42,233 bases of DNA from an uncultured Clostridium sp. (lineage in GTDB: Bacteria; Bacillota; Clostridia; Clostridiales; Clostridiaceae), in assembly GCA_934755305.1 (NCBI GenBank), contig CAKVLD010000024.1, positions 1 through 42,233 of the forward strand. The letters are read 5' to 3'. Under the pieces are notes generated by a model. The model was not told where the DNA came from. It made no database searches and was given only the letters and a program-made list of their open reading frames with translations. A program made the position numbers and the translations under genes. This document shows positions 25,631 to 35,890 of the stretch, in pieces. Position 1 is the first letter of the stretch, and every line of letters begins with the position of its first letter.

Positions 25631-28199
25631 TTAGTTAGATTCATAATTTCTCTTTTTGCTGTATACAATAAATCCTAATGCAACAGTAACTAGCGTAGTT
25701 AATATAAATACTGTTGACATACTATAATCTCCAGTTTTAGATGAACCTTGAGATACTGAAGCATTACTTGAATTATCCTTTGTATTTTCGTCAATATTGT
25801 CATTAACAATTTCTTCTGGTTCAACATATACTATAGCTCCATTATTACCAGAATTATTATCTTTATTAATATCAGTATTATTATTAGGAATCTCCCCTAA
25901 TATTTCCGCTACAGCTGATGGACCTGTTCCACTCCAATTAGTAGGTGCTGCTATTCCTTTAGTAGTAGAAGCTGATCTCCACCAAGTATCTCCTGCTTCA
26001 ACTTTGAATGTATATTTGCCTGGTTTTAATCCTTTTATTTCATAGCTTGTTTCTGTTGTTGTGTAATTTTTATTTGCTTGATTAAATTTACCTTCTCCAA
26101 GACATATACCATTCATATAAACTCTATATCCAAGAATTCCACTATCATCTGTTGCTTCTGACCAGCTTAATTCAACAGTATCTCCATTAACTTCTACATT
26201 AAGCTTAGCATCTGAACTAAAAGAAGGTGCAAATCTATCAAAATGATCCCATGTCCTAGCTACAACAGGAGTATATTCAAATACATCACCGCTATCATTC
26301 ACTGCCTTTACTGTTATTGTATTATCTGAACCTTGATTTAATCCACTAACATTAGTTGAAATTTTTCCATCCTTTATAAGATTTCTTAATGTTGGATTTA
26401 ATACTTCATTTACCTTTATACCATTAGCATAAATTTCATACTTTCTTACAGTAGCATCATCACATGCATTCCAAGAAATATTTGTCCATGTATATCCTGA
26501 TTCACCTACTATAGATACTGTTTTATCAGTTGGCACCTTTATAGCCTCAACTACACCATCAACTGTTTTAGCTATAATAACTAATTTCTTTTCGGTTACA
26601 TTTTCTGCTTCATCCTTACCTTCTACTGTAAACTTATAAATTGTTCCAGGCAATAAACCTTCTTCAGTATAAGTAGTTGTATTTCCTTCAACAGTACTTT
26701 CATGTACTAAATTATCATTTGCATAAGTTTTTATAACATAATTACTAACTGCTGTATTATCAATAGCTTTATCCCAAGTTAAAGTAACTGATTTTTCTTC
26801 TTCTTTAGCTATAATTTTTGCTGATTCATCAAATGCTGGTATTTCTTTAGCATCTTTTATAGATGCATTTTCAACTGTTGATCCTTCAAACTTTAAGTTT
26901 CTGCTATCTTGAATATTCCATTGTTTTTCTAAAGGTAACTTATTACCTTCAAAAGTAACATTATTAAATTCTGAATTACTTAACCCGCTGATATTTGCTC
27001 CTTTAGCAAAGTTCTTAAATTTAACATTAGTAAACTTAATATCTCTATGCCCATCTGATAATTTTCCTTTTACATCTATTGCTCCAACAGATGCTTTATT
27101 TTCACCTTCTACTGTTACATTATCTATAGTAATTCCATAGAATTCAGCAACACTTGGTGCAGGTTCAAATTGTAATATTTGATTTTCATCACTATATTGA
27201 GTAGTAAATATAAATGCTTGTGTATTTGGCTTAGCAGCTGCACTATCTCTTATAACAACATTTCTTACACCACCACCATTTACAGGGTTACTCTTAAATC
27301 TAAATGGAGTATCTGAGTGATTTGAAACATTATCTTCTGCTAATATATTTTCTATCCAAGCACCTGTATGACTACCTGCTGCTATTATTCCGCCATGAGA
27401 TCTTCTAACAAAGTTATTAATTATTCTTACATCCGAAACAGATCTATTAAATTTTGATAATGATCCAAGGCCTGATGCAAAGTTTATAGCATCATCACCT
27501 GTATCAAAGAAGTTATTCATAACTAAACAATTCTTTGAAGAATCTAATCCTATACCATCACCATTGTTATCATTATAAGTTAAATCCTTAATAGAATTTA
27601 CAACTACATTATCACAATCACCTATTGATATACCATGAAATGCTGGATTTGTAACTAGAAGCATCCTTGCTATAAGCATTGATAAGCCCCCATGATCTTC
27701 TATCTGTAGAATAATCTCTTAATAAATAATTTTGTTCATAATCATCTACATTTGTAGAACCTGAAAGTACTGCTCCTTCTTCAAATTCTAAAGTCATATT
27801 ACTCTTAAGCCATAAAGCTCCTGATGTATATATTCCTTTTGGAATTACTACTTTTCCTCCATCTTCACATTCATCAATAGCTTTTTGTATTGCTTTTGTA
27901 TTAGCTTCTATTTCATCTTCTCTTCCCTTATAATTAACTATTTTTCCTGTATCCTTAGCACCATAATCAACTATGTTATTTACTTTTCCTACTTTAGTAG
28001 TTTTTTGTATTACTGCTTCACTAGATTCAGTTTCAGTACCATCTTTTAACACACCTTTTACAGTAAATGTATATTCAGTGTCTGGAGTTAAACCTGTAGC
28101 TCTATAAGAAAGAATTTGTATATTAGTATGGAACTTATCTACATCTTTCTTGTAAAAGGAATCTATATATGCATTAGTAATTAATTTTATATTTATGCA
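25631..28199 (-). pseudogene. Decayed cell-wall-anchored GH28 polygalacturonase-like enzyme
   Basis: Three lesions mark this as a pseudogene. There is no start or signal peptide: the frame entering from 28199 begins directly after a stop, inside an FN3-like domain (TGLTPDTEYTFTV). The first frame (to 27618) reaches the early beta-helix (GLINAYSKDA) and then shifts. The second frame resumes near 27680-27655 at VTNPAFHGI, so the segment normally between these (I estimate 100 or more residues) is deleted. The rest is well kept: GH28 motifs NGDG, DTGDDAINF, SHGGIIAAGS and FRFKS, two FN3-like domains, then SSKTGD, a hydrophobic stretch and KKR, a sortase-type sorting signal. The intact ancestor would have degraded pectin or a similar polymer at the cell surface. 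Confidence 0.82.
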
Positions 28200-28209
28200 T
28201 TATAAAATA

Positions 28210-28242
28210 GTGAGTAAAAACAAGCTTCCTTATAATACTCAC
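28210..28242. other. Hairpin between the kinase-like gene and the GH28 remnant
   Basis: A 7-bp inverted repeat GTGAGTA/TACTCAC (28210-28216 with 28236-28242) lies just after the kinase-like gene on the minus strand. The following T-content is modest, so it is a weak terminator candidate or a leftover. Confidence 0.35.
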
Positions 28243-28276
28243 CTAATGAAAATTTATAAAAATAATCTTTTTTTAT

Positions 28277-28738
28277 CTAACTATAATACTTTTTTCTAAC
28301 CTCATTTGTATAGCCATAATCAATAATTACAGGCCTTCCTCTTAACATTCCCCAACTACTTTTCCTTAACAAATCTCCTAATACTAAATTGTATTTTATC
28401 ATTATCTTTTGTATTTCATACAACTTAGAAAATTGAGTTTTATTATCTACACCAAAGTAATCAAAAACATAATACATACTATATAACTTAGTAGCTTTCT
28501 CCATTATTACAAATTTAAAATCATCGTCAACTAAAACTATTTTTGCAAATAAATTTGTTTCATCATAAGAAGAAATTTTGTATTCACTTTTATTTTGTGC
28601 TATACCAGCTGAATTTTTTGCTACTTTTAATACATATCTATTACCTAAATCATATACTATTCTACTAGAACCTTCACCAATATATTTATAATAACCTCTA
28701 CTTATATTTAACAAAATATTGTTAGATATAGAGGGCAT
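28277..28738 (-). CDS. Miniature protein-kinase-like protein
   Basis: The 153-residue protein has the outline of a protein kinase core in half the normal length. GEGSSRIVY (21-29) fits the glycine-rich loop, VLKVAKN gives K38 and NKSEY gives E52. GDLLRKSS places D122 where the HRD aspartate should be, and IIDYG gives D140 in place of the DFG Asp, exactly 18 residues later as in true kinases. The His-Arg of HRD and the catalytic-loop Asn are absent (Ser at 127), and the protein ends 13 residues after DYG, so most of the C-lobe is missing. Activity is uncertain. AGGTG lies 6 bases before ATG 28738. The decayed GH28 gene is downstream. Confidence 0.6.
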   Translation of the reverse strand: MPSISNNILLNISRGYYKYIGEGSSRIVYDLGNRYVLKVAKNSAGIAQNKSEYKISSYDETNLFAKIVLVDDDFKFVIMEKATKLYSMYYVFDYFGVDNKTQFSKLYEIQKIMIKYNLVLGDLLRKSSWGMLRGRPVIIDYGYTNEVRKKYYS

Positions 28739-28869
28739 ATCAAACACCTACTTCTTAATAATATATTATCTAAAACCTTTATATAATATATTATTCTGTA
28801 TACAATAGATTGGTTCTTAAAATATCAATATTTTGACCAAAAAGCATATAATTTTTCTTTTTTCATTTT

Positions 28870-29157
28870 AGAAACAAAAAATTTATAGCAAATATAGAGA
28901 TTAATGTAGAGGAATTATATGGTATACTTGGATTAATTAATGAAAATAAATTTATTAACAATTGTAATGAAGCTTTACATAATGCAATTAAATATTACAA
29001 TTTAACTAAAGATATATCTAAAATATTATCTTTAAACTGCGATTGCTATTCACAATTTTCCAATAATATGTTATATGAATCACAACACTTTTTTTCAATT
29101 CCAATTGAAAAAAGAATTTGCATGAGCATAACTAATTTATTATCAACAATAATATAG
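28870..29157 (+). pseudogene. Orphan reading-frame remnant lacking a start codon
   Basis: Ninety-five open codons end at TAG 29155-29157. The frame opens after a stop near 28850, and no ATG, GTG or TTG with a ribosome site precedes most of it; the only in-frame ATGs are near the end. The product (ELYGILGLINENKFINNC and onward) looks helical and protein-like but matches no family I know. It is probably the 3' end of a gene that lost its 5' part, in a 435-base gap (28739-29173) that otherwise holds only AT-rich sequence. Confidence 0.4.
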
Positions 29158-29173
29158 AAAGCATGGTATTTAT

Positions 29174-30043
29174 ATGAACAAAAAAACTATTCAATCTAAT
29201 TTATTACTATTATTAACAGCACTAATATGGGGATTTGCTTTCGTTGCTCAAAGAGCTAGTACAGATTACCTGGGTGCCTTCACCTTTAATGGCATTCGAT
29301 TTGCCTTAGGTGCTATATCACTTTTACCTATAATTCTTTTTAGAAATAAAAAATCAGAAAATTTCTTTAACAAATCTTCTATATTTGCTGGTTTTATTAT
29401 AGGTATATTTCTATTTTTAGGTTCTACTTTTCAACAACTAGGTATATTTGGTACCTCATCTGGTAAAGCTGCTTTTATTACTGGTACTTATGTTGTATTT
29501 GTTCCATTATTACAATTATTCTTTCATTCAAAAGTAAGAATAAATTCTTGGATTGCTTCAATACTAGCAGTTTTAGGCTTATATCTTTTAACTTTATCTG
29601 AAAACTTTACAATATCATATTATGATATACTAGAACTAATAGGTGCTCTTTGTTTTGCTTTACATATTATAATTGTAGAACATTATTCACAAAGGTTTAA
29701 CTCACTTATCCTTTCATTTATTCAATTTATAACTTGTTCTGCTCTTAGCATGATAATTGTTATATTTTTTGAAAACATTAATTTGAGTAATATTTATGAA
29801 TCTGCTATTCCAATTTTATATGGCGGAATATTCTCTGTTGGAGTTGCCTATACATTACAAATAGTAGGACAAAAGAATACATCTTCTTCTAATGCTTCAC
29901 TTATACTAAGTCTTGAATCTGTATTTGCAGTATTAGGAGGATTCTTAATTTTAGGCGAGCAAATGACTTTAAGACAGTCTTTAGGTTGTATTTTAATTTT
30001 CATTGGAATTTTATTAGCACAAATTAATTTTAATAAAGATTAA
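29174..30043 (+). CDS. EamA-family (DMT) transporter
   Basis: The 289-residue protein has ten predicted membrane segments in two EamA repeats. The first begins LLLLTALIWGFAFVAQRAS, and the second ends in NASLILSLESVFAVLGGFLILGEQMT followed by GCILIFIGILLAQ, the classical drug/metabolite transporter pattern. Such proteins export amino acids or other metabolites, but the substrate is unknown. The ribosome site is poor (AGAAAG far upstream), which together with the decayed sequence just before it suggests the upstream region has been rearranged. Confidence 0.88.
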   Translation: MNKKTIQSNLLLLLTALIWGFAFVAQRASTDYLGAFTFNGIRFALGAISLLPIILFRNKKSENFFNKSSIFAGFIIGIFLFLGSTFQQLGIFGTSSGKAAFITGTYVVFVPLLQLFFHSKVRINSWIASILAVLGLYLLTLSENFTISYYDILELIGALCFALHIIIVEHYSQRFNSLILSFIQFITCSALSMIIVIFFENINLSNIYESAIPILYGGIFSVGVAYTLQIVGQKNTSSSNASLILSLESVFAVLGGFLILGEQMTLRQSLGCILIFIGILLAQINFNKD

Positions 30044-30049
30044 TTCTAT

Positions 30050-30090
30050 AAAAAACTTCGAAGTTTAAATTACTAACTTCGAAGTTTTTT
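30050..30090. terminator. Bidirectional terminator
   Basis: A perfect 15-bp stem (30050-30064 with 30076-30090, loop 11) containing CTTCGAAG, with A/T runs outside, lies between the convergent EamA and helicase genes. Confidence 0.85.
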
Positions 30091-30117
30091 TTAACGTATA
30101 TAAATTTTAAAACTTTT

Positions 30118-32130
30118 TTATTTAATTATCGTAACCAATCCCTTTGCCATTAAAAGATCTCCTTTAAATTTTTTAACTTTTTCATCATCAAACTTTATTT
30201 TAACTTCATTTCCATTAACTTCTTTAACTACTCCACTTCCAAAAGCTCTGTGATTTATATGAGTTCCAACTTTAAGAGTATGCTCTGCCTTTGCTTCTGC
30301 CTTACTCATAAAACCACCTTCAGTAATAAATCTTGAAACTTCTTTAAACTTCCCCTTTCTCATCTTAGGAACAAAAAGATAAAGATTATCTATAGCACGA
30401 GTAATTGCAACATAAAATAGTCTTCTTTCTTCTTCAAGGTTAGTTTCTTTACTTTGAGAATGAGGCATTGTATCTTCATTGCAGTTAATTAAAAATACAT
30501 TTTTAAATTCCATGCCCTTAACACCATGTATAGTACTTAAAAGAACTCTATCTTCATCTCTATTTTTCTTACTTTCTTCTAACTTTTGGCCTACCTCTTC
30601 AATATGAACAAAAAATTCATTTATACTTTTAAAAGATGATGCTGAAGATTTAAATTCTTCTAATATATCCTCCAAATCTTCTATACTACTCCCAAACTTC
30701 TCTGCATATTCTTTCAAGTAATCTAAATATCCCATATCTGTTATTATAAATTGTATAGCACTACTTAAAGAAGTTTTCTTTATATAATTAAAGTCATTCT
30801 TTAAATCTTCAAGCTTTTTCTTTTGAAAAGGTGGCGTATCTGACTTATTAATTAATATATCGAATACATTCATAGATTCTCTATAGTCCTTTACATAAGC
30901 TATGCTAGTTTTACTTATATATCTGAAAGGTTTATTAATAATTTTATTAAAAGATTCTCTATCATAACTATCATTAGCTAAATTTAAATAAGCTAATAAA
31001 TCTCTACATATAAAATGATTAAAGAAATTATACTCTCTATCTAGCATATTAAAAGGTATTTTATTTCTTATAAATGTATCTACAATACTCATAGACTCCA
31101 TATTAGTTCTATATAAAACAATACAATCTCTATAACTGTATTTTCCATCTTCCTTAAGTTTTTTAATATATTTAACTATTTCTTCTCCTTGAAGTCTTTC
31201 ATCATAAGGACAAGTGCAATTTACTATTCCATTTGTATTTTTATTAGCTATAATCTCTTTTTTATTTCTTTCCTTATTACAAGATATTATTTTCTTTGAA
31301 GTTTCTATTATATTTTTATTACTTCTATAATTTTTAGATAAATAATACTTCTTGCCTTTATTAAACATTTTATTAAAAGTAACCATATATTCGGGTTTTG
31401 ACCCTCTAAATGAATATATACATTGATCTTCATCACCTACTGCAAATAAGGAATTTTCACTTTCCTCATTCATAATTTTTAAAAACTCTATTTGTAATTC
31501 ATCACAATCTTGAAATTCATCTACTAATATATATCTAAATAATCTTCTATATCCCTCTCTTAGATGAGTATTCTTATTAAACAAATCTAAAGTTATTATA
31601 GCTAAATCATCAAAATCTAATAAATTATGTTCATTTTTGTATTCAGTATATTTTTTATAACATTCTATAAATATATCCTTTGTAAGAGATGGATTAAATT
31701 CCTCCATTGAAAGCCTCGAAGTTTTAAATAATGAAATATTATTTACAGCTTCCTTTATTTTATCTTCACTTACATCATCTGAATATTTTTTTAAAACTCC
31801 TTCTACTATTTTATTAGTGATAAATCCTTGAATTATTTCTATCTTATATCCTTCTCTCAATAAAATTTTATAAAATAACCCATGAAAGGTACCAAAGAAA
31901 GGACTTGCTTCTTTTCTAAATGTTTTTATATATCTATTTTTCATATTAAGGGCTGCAGCCTTAGTAAAAGTTAATACTATTATATTACCTTCTCTTATAC
32001 ATAAATCATCTACTAAATATTTTATCCTATTTATAATAACTGTTGTCTTTCCTGAACCTGGAGCTGCAACTACAAGGATATTTCTTTCAGTTCCTCTAGC
32101 AGCCTCTAACTGATAACTATCTAAATTCAT
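30118..32130 (-). CDS. UvrD/PcrA-family ATP-dependent DNA helicase
   Basis: The 670-residue SF1A helicase has the motifs in order: Q-motif SYQLEAA, Walker A AAPGSGKT (22-29), VLTFTKAAA (Ia), VDEFQDCDELQ (II), GDEDQCIYSFRGS (III), YRSNKNI (IV), STIHGVKGMEFKNVF (V) and RRLFYVAITRA (VI). The C-terminus ends in a Tudor-like domain (HRAFGSGVVKEVNGNEVKIKFD) like that of PcrA, which contacts RNA polymerase. It is shorter than PcrA (about 740), so it may be a paralogue rather than PcrA itself. It should unwind DNA 3'-5' in repair. ATG 32130 has AGGAGG 7 bases upstream. Confidence 0.9.
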   Translation of the reverse strand: MNLDSYQLEAARGTERNILVVAAPGSGKTTVIINRIKYLVDDLCIREGNIIVLTFTKAAALNMKNRYIKTFRKEASPFFGTFHGLFYKILLREGYKIEIIQGFITNKIVEGVLKKYSDDVSEDKIKEAVNNISLFKTSRLSMEEFNPSLTKDIFIECYKKYTEYKNEHNLLDFDDLAIITLDLFNKNTHLREGYRRLFRYILVDEFQDCDELQIEFLKIMNEESENSLFAVGDEDQCIYSFRGSKPEYMVTFNKMFNKGKKYYLSKNYRSNKNIIETSKKIISCNKERNKKEIIANKNTNGIVNCTCPYDERLQGEEIVKYIKKLKEDGKYSYRDCIVLYRTNMESMSIVDTFIRNKIPFNMLDREYNFFNHFICRDLLAYLNLANDSYDRESFNKIINKPFRYISKTSIAYVKDYRESMNVFDILINKSDTPPFQKKKLEDLKNDFNYIKKTSLSSAIQFIITDMGYLDYLKEYAEKFGSSIEDLEDILEEFKSSASSFKSINEFFVHIEEVGQKLEESKKNRDEDRVLLSTIHGVKGMEFKNVFLINCNEDTMPHSQSKETNLEEERRLFYVAITRAIDNLYLFVPKMRKGKFKEVSRFITEGGFMSKAEAKAEHTLKVGTHINHRAFGSGVVKEVNGNEVKIKFDDEKVKKFKGDLLMAKGLVTIIK

Positions 32131-32317
32131 ATTTTCTCCTCCTACCATATAAGTATTAACACATAACTAAAAATTTTTCAAAGATAATATCTAATTTATA
32201 AACTTTTTTAAACTTATCATCTTCTAATTAAAGTAAACTTCTATTTGCATCATTGTAATAATTACCTACTAGAGTTACAATAAGTTAAAAGCACTTTTTT
32301 TGAAAGAGGAGATATTA

Positions 32318-33796
32318 ATGAACAATATTAAGACATTCGACGTAAAAAATCAAAGAAACCTAACTATGTTAGTTGACTTTTATGAGTTAACTATGGGAAA
32401 TGGGTATTTAGAAAAAGGACTTCAAGATAAAATAGCTTATTTTGATATGTTTTTTAGACGTGTTCCCGATGGTGGTGGATATTGTATAATGGCCGGTGTT
32501 GAAGAAATAATTAATTACTTGAATAACTTAAAGTTTACAGAAAGCGATATAGAATATTTAAGAAGTAAAGAAATGTTTTCTGAAGACTTTTTAGAATATC
32601 TAAAAAACTTTGAATTTTCTTGTGATGTTTGGGCTGTTCCTGAAGGTAATCCTGTTTTTCCAAGAGAACCATTAGTTATTGTAAGGGGACCTGTTTTACA
32701 AGCTCAATTTGTTGAAACTATGATATTATTAACTGTAAACCATCAAACATTAATTGCTACTAAAGCAAATAGAATATCAAGGGCTGCTGGTGGACGACCT
32801 GTTATGGAATTTGGTTCAAGAAGAGCGCAAGGATATGATGGAGCAATTTATGGTGCTAGAGCTGCTGTTATAGGTGGATGTAGTTCAACAGCTTGTACAA
32901 TTTCTGATCAAATGTTTAATATTCCTGCTGTAGGTACTATGGCTCACAGCTGGGTTCAACTTTTTGATACAGAGTATGATGCTTTTAAAGCTTGGGCAGA
33001 AGTTTATCCTCATAATTGTGTATTACTAGTTGATACCTATAATGTAATAAAATCAGGATTACCTAATGCAATAAAAGTATTTGATGAAATCTTAAAACCA
33101 CAAGGTATTAGACCTCAAGGTATTAGAATAGATTCTGGTGACATAGCTTACTTAACTAACCATTGTAGAAAGATGCTAGATGAAGCTGGATATGAAGATT
33201 GTAAGATAGTTATTTCTAATTCATTAGATGAATATATAATTAGAGATGTATTAGAACAAGGTGCTTGTATTGATTCTTTTGGAGTTGGAGAACGTCTAAT
33301 AACAGCAAAATCTGAACCTGTATTTGGTGGTGTTTATAAGATTACTGCTACCGAAGATGAAGAAGGTAATATTATTCCAAAAATAAAGATAAGTGAAAAT
33401 GATGAAAAAATAACCAATCCAGGCTTTAAGAAAATAGTAAGAATTTTTGATAAAGATACTCATAAAGCTTTAGCAGATGTATTAACTTTACATCATGAAA
33501 AGATAAATGAGGACAAGCCATTAGAATTATTTAATCCTGTTCATACTTGGAAGAAAAAAACCTTTACTAACTTCTATACAAAAGATTTATTAGTACCTAT
33601 ATTTGAAAAAGGTAAACTTGTATATAATACTCCTAGCGTTTTAGAAATAAAAGAATTTGCAAAAAAAGAAGTAGAAAAATTATGGCCTGAAGTTCTTAGA
33701 TTTGAAAATCCACATCCTTATTATGTAGATTTATCAAAAGAGCTTTGGACTCTTAAACATGATCTGCTTAATAAATATAGTAACATGTATAAATAA
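32318..33796 (+). CDS. pncB: Nicotinate phosphoribosyltransferase
   Basis: The 492-residue enzyme converts nicotinate and PRPP to nicotinate mononucleotide in NAD salvage. It starts with MLVDFYELTMGNGYLEKG. The motif FGSRRAQG and GTMAHSWVQLFDTEYDAF are present, the latter with the histidine phosphorylated in the ATP-coupled reaction. LLVDTYN and IRIDSGDIAYL are present as phosphoribosyl-site motifs. Length is usual for the family. ATG 32318 has AGAGGAG 6 bases upstream; a TTG six codons earlier overlaps that site and is rejected. It is monocistronic, with a terminator directly after. Confidence 0.95.
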   Translation: MNNIKTFDVKNQRNLTMLVDFYELTMGNGYLEKGLQDKIAYFDMFFRRVPDGGGYCIMAGVEEIINYLNNLKFTESDIEYLRSKEMFSEDFLEYLKNFEFSCDVWAVPEGNPVFPREPLVIVRGPVLQAQFVETMILLTVNHQTLIATKANRISRAAGGRPVMEFGSRRAQGYDGAIYGARAAVIGGCSSTACTISDQMFNIPAVGTMAHSWVQLFDTEYDAFKAWAEVYPHNCVLLVDTYNVIKSGLPNAIKVFDEILKPQGIRPQGIRIDSGDIAYLTNHCRKMLDEAGYEDCKIVISNSLDEYIIRDVLEQGACIDSFGVGERLITAKSEPVFGGVYKITATEDEEGNIIPKIKISENDEKITNPGFKKIVRIFDKDTHKALADVLTLHHEKINEDKPLELFNPVHTWKKKTFTNFYTKDLLVPIFEKGKLVYNTPSVLEIKEFAKKEVEKLWPEVLRFENPHPYYVDLSKELWTLKHDLLNKYSNMYK

Positions 33797-33806
33797 TAAA
33801 AAATTT

Positions 33807-33835
33807 AAGAATCATGAATCCTCTTCATGATTCTT
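33807..33835. terminator. Bidirectional terminator
   Basis: A perfect 12-bp stem AAGAATCATGAA/TTCATGATTCTT with a 5-base loop, followed by ATTTT on the plus strand, lies between pncB and the convergent Cys-rich gene. Confidence 0.8.
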
Positions 33836-33866
33836 ATTTTCTTATTTAAACATATATTTTGAAACT

Positions 33867-34079
33867 TTATTTCATATAATCTGGTAAATAAGTATAATTA
33901 ATACCTTCTTCTGTAGTAGACGATTCCTCTAACTCTTCTATCCCCTTGAACTTTATATTATTAGATAAATACTCCTTAAAAGGACAATTATCTTCACTGG
34001 CAAAAAAGTTGTTCATAGGACATTCCTTATAGCATTCTGCCTTCATTTTTTCTGTTGACCAAAATGGACATTTACTCAT
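33867..34079 (-). CDS. Small cysteine-rich protein, possible metal or Fe-S binder
   Basis: The 70-residue protein has four cysteines in its first half: KCPFW, ECYKECP and NCPFKEY. The grouping suggests one zinc or iron-sulphur site. The second half is acidic and ends LPDYMK. I know no function. ATG 34079 has GGGTG about 6 bases upstream; start codons three positions earlier overlap that site. It is a single-gene unit. Confidence 0.6.
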   Translation of the reverse strand: MSKCPFWSTEKMKAECYKECPMNNFFASEDNCPFKEYLSNNIKFKGIEELEESSTTEEGINYTYLPDYMK

Positions 34080-34367
34080 GATCATCACCCTTTAAAATCC
34101 TTTTAATAATTTTATGAATATAGTTAATATAAAAAAGCTTTTAACTATTACTATCAATATTTTTAAACATAGTTATTCCTCGATAATCTTTATATTATTA
34201 TATTATATTTTCAGTTAAATTAAAAGAAATTTATATAATATTTGTAAATTAATTATTTCAGAACAATTTTTTTCTAAATAAATCAACTTTATTTTCATTA
34301 TATTTCCTTATCATAAAATATCTACTTAATGAATATTATTAATTGTGATATAAAGGGGTGAACTAAC

Positions 34368-35867
34368 TTGGAGCAAGATAATTTTTTTAAGAATTCTTTT
34401 TTACTAACAGCTTCTAATATAACAACAGGAATATTAGGATTTATCTTTTCTATATATCTTTCTCATGTACTTGGACCTGAAGGCATGGGATTATATAATT
34501 TAGTTATGCCTATATATAACCTTTTTATATGTATGATGTCCGCAGGGATATCAGCTGCTATTTCTAAGGTTTCTGCTATATACATGGCAAGGGGTGAAAA
34601 TAATAACCTTTCAAAAACTATAAATACTATAGCAATTTTTAATGTAATTTGGGCTTTATTTATAGCAATTCTTGTATTTGTACTAGCTCCCTTTATAGGT
34701 GAAGATGGAATAAGCGATGCTAGGACTATAGATGCTATAAGAGTCACCTGTCCTGCTATGATATTTATAGCTTTATCTAACATATTAAAAGGGTACTTCT
34801 GGGGAACATCAAAAATATTTATTCCTTCAGTAATAGACATACTAGAAAAAGCCTTAAGAGTTTTAACTGTGGCTATTTTAATATATTTATTTTCAGCTAA
34901 AGATTTAACTTTATTAGTTACTCTTTGCTATGTAGCTCTTTGCCTTGGCGAATTACAAAGTCTACTTTTACTTTTTATTTATTATAAAAGATGTAAAACT
35001 AAAATACCTAAAACTTACGAAAAAAGTGAAAGTAGATTTCAATTACTTTTTGATGTTTTAGTTCTTTGCTTACCATTAACTTTAAATGGCTTTTTAAGTA
35101 ACATATTTAATACACTCTCTACTTTAGTAATACCTAGATGCTTAAATTCTGCTGGATTTAGCCATGTAGAATCTCTTTCTATGATAGGTAAATTTACTGG
35201 TATGGCTATGATGATAGTATTTATGCCATTAATTGTTGTAACATCAATCAATACCTTATTAATACCTGATCTTTCACAAATTATAAGCAAAGGTGATTAC
35301 TACTTTGCAGCTGTAAGAATAAAAAAAGTTATGAAAATTGCTTTTATACTTGGAATTGCTACAATGATTATTTGCTTATTAATTCCTAATGAACTAGGAG
35401 AAATGCTTTATGAAAGAGATGATTTAGGAAATTATATTAAATATGCAGCTATGTCTTCTCCAGTATTTTTTCCTTCTGTAACTATGAACGGAATATTAAA
35501 TGGGATAAACAAACAAAATATAATACTTAGAAATTCATTAATTATAGCTATTTTAGAATTAATAGGTTTATTTATTTTCACTTCAATACCTAGCATAAAT
35601 ATTTATGGTTACACAATAACCTTATTATTAACATCTATTATTAGTTTAATTATTAATATTTATGAAATAAAAAAGACTATAGACATGGAAATTTCTATTA
35701 CTAATATTGTTATATATTGCTTGCTTGGAATTTTAATTTACTTTATTTTGAAAATTATTGTAACTAGAGTAATTGTTGAAGTGACTATATTTAAAAGTAT
35801 AATCCTTATACTTTTTACCTTTGGAATATTTTCTTACCTTTCAACATTTGGAGAAGAATACAACTAA
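34368..35867 (+). CDS. spoVB: SpoVB-like flippase (MOP superfamily)
   Basis: The 499-residue polytopic protein begins with NSFLLTASNITTGILGFIFS and LSHVLGPEGMGLYNLVMP, the SpoVB pattern, and has about 14 membrane segments. SpoVB-type proteins belong to the MurJ/Wzx-like lipid-linked sugar flippases and are needed for spore cortex formation in Bacillus. The start is TTG at 34368 with AAGGGGTG 7 bases upstream. CATAAAAT at about 34311-34318 resembles a sigma-E -10 box, but no convincing -35 is visible. A terminator follows. The symbol rests on family resemblance; a paralogue lies at 39654. Confidence 0.82.
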   Translation: MEQDNFFKNSFLLTASNITTGILGFIFSIYLSHVLGPEGMGLYNLVMPIYNLFICMMSAGISAAISKVSAIYMARGENNNLSKTINTIAIFNVIWALFIAILVFVLAPFIGEDGISDARTIDAIRVTCPAMIFIALSNILKGYFWGTSKIFIPSVIDILEKALRVLTVAILIYLFSAKDLTLLVTLCYVALCLGELQSLLLLFIYYKRCKTKIPKTYEKSESRFQLLFDVLVLCLPLTLNGFLSNIFNTLSTLVIPRCLNSAGFSHVESLSMIGKFTGMAMMIVFMPLIVVTSINTLLIPDLSQIISKGDYYFAAVRIKKVMKIAFILGIATMIICLLIPNELGEMLYERDDLGNYIKYAAMSSPVFFPSVTMNGILNGINKQNIILRNSLIIAILELIGLFIFTSIPSINIYGYTITLLLTSIISLIINIYEIKKTIDMEISITNIVIYCLLGILIYFILKIIVTRVIVEVTIFKSIILILFTFGIFSYLSTFGEEYN

Positions 35868-35890
35868 AGCATAATACTTAATTTAAAAAA

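Noticed and set aside
34463..34840. 125-codon open frame opposite spoVB
   Set aside because: Antisense shadow of a hydrophobic gene, with no ribosome site.
35039..35290. Open frame on the minus strand opposite spoVB
   Set aside because: It mirrors the SpoVB coding frame, has no ribosome site and no protein-like pattern.
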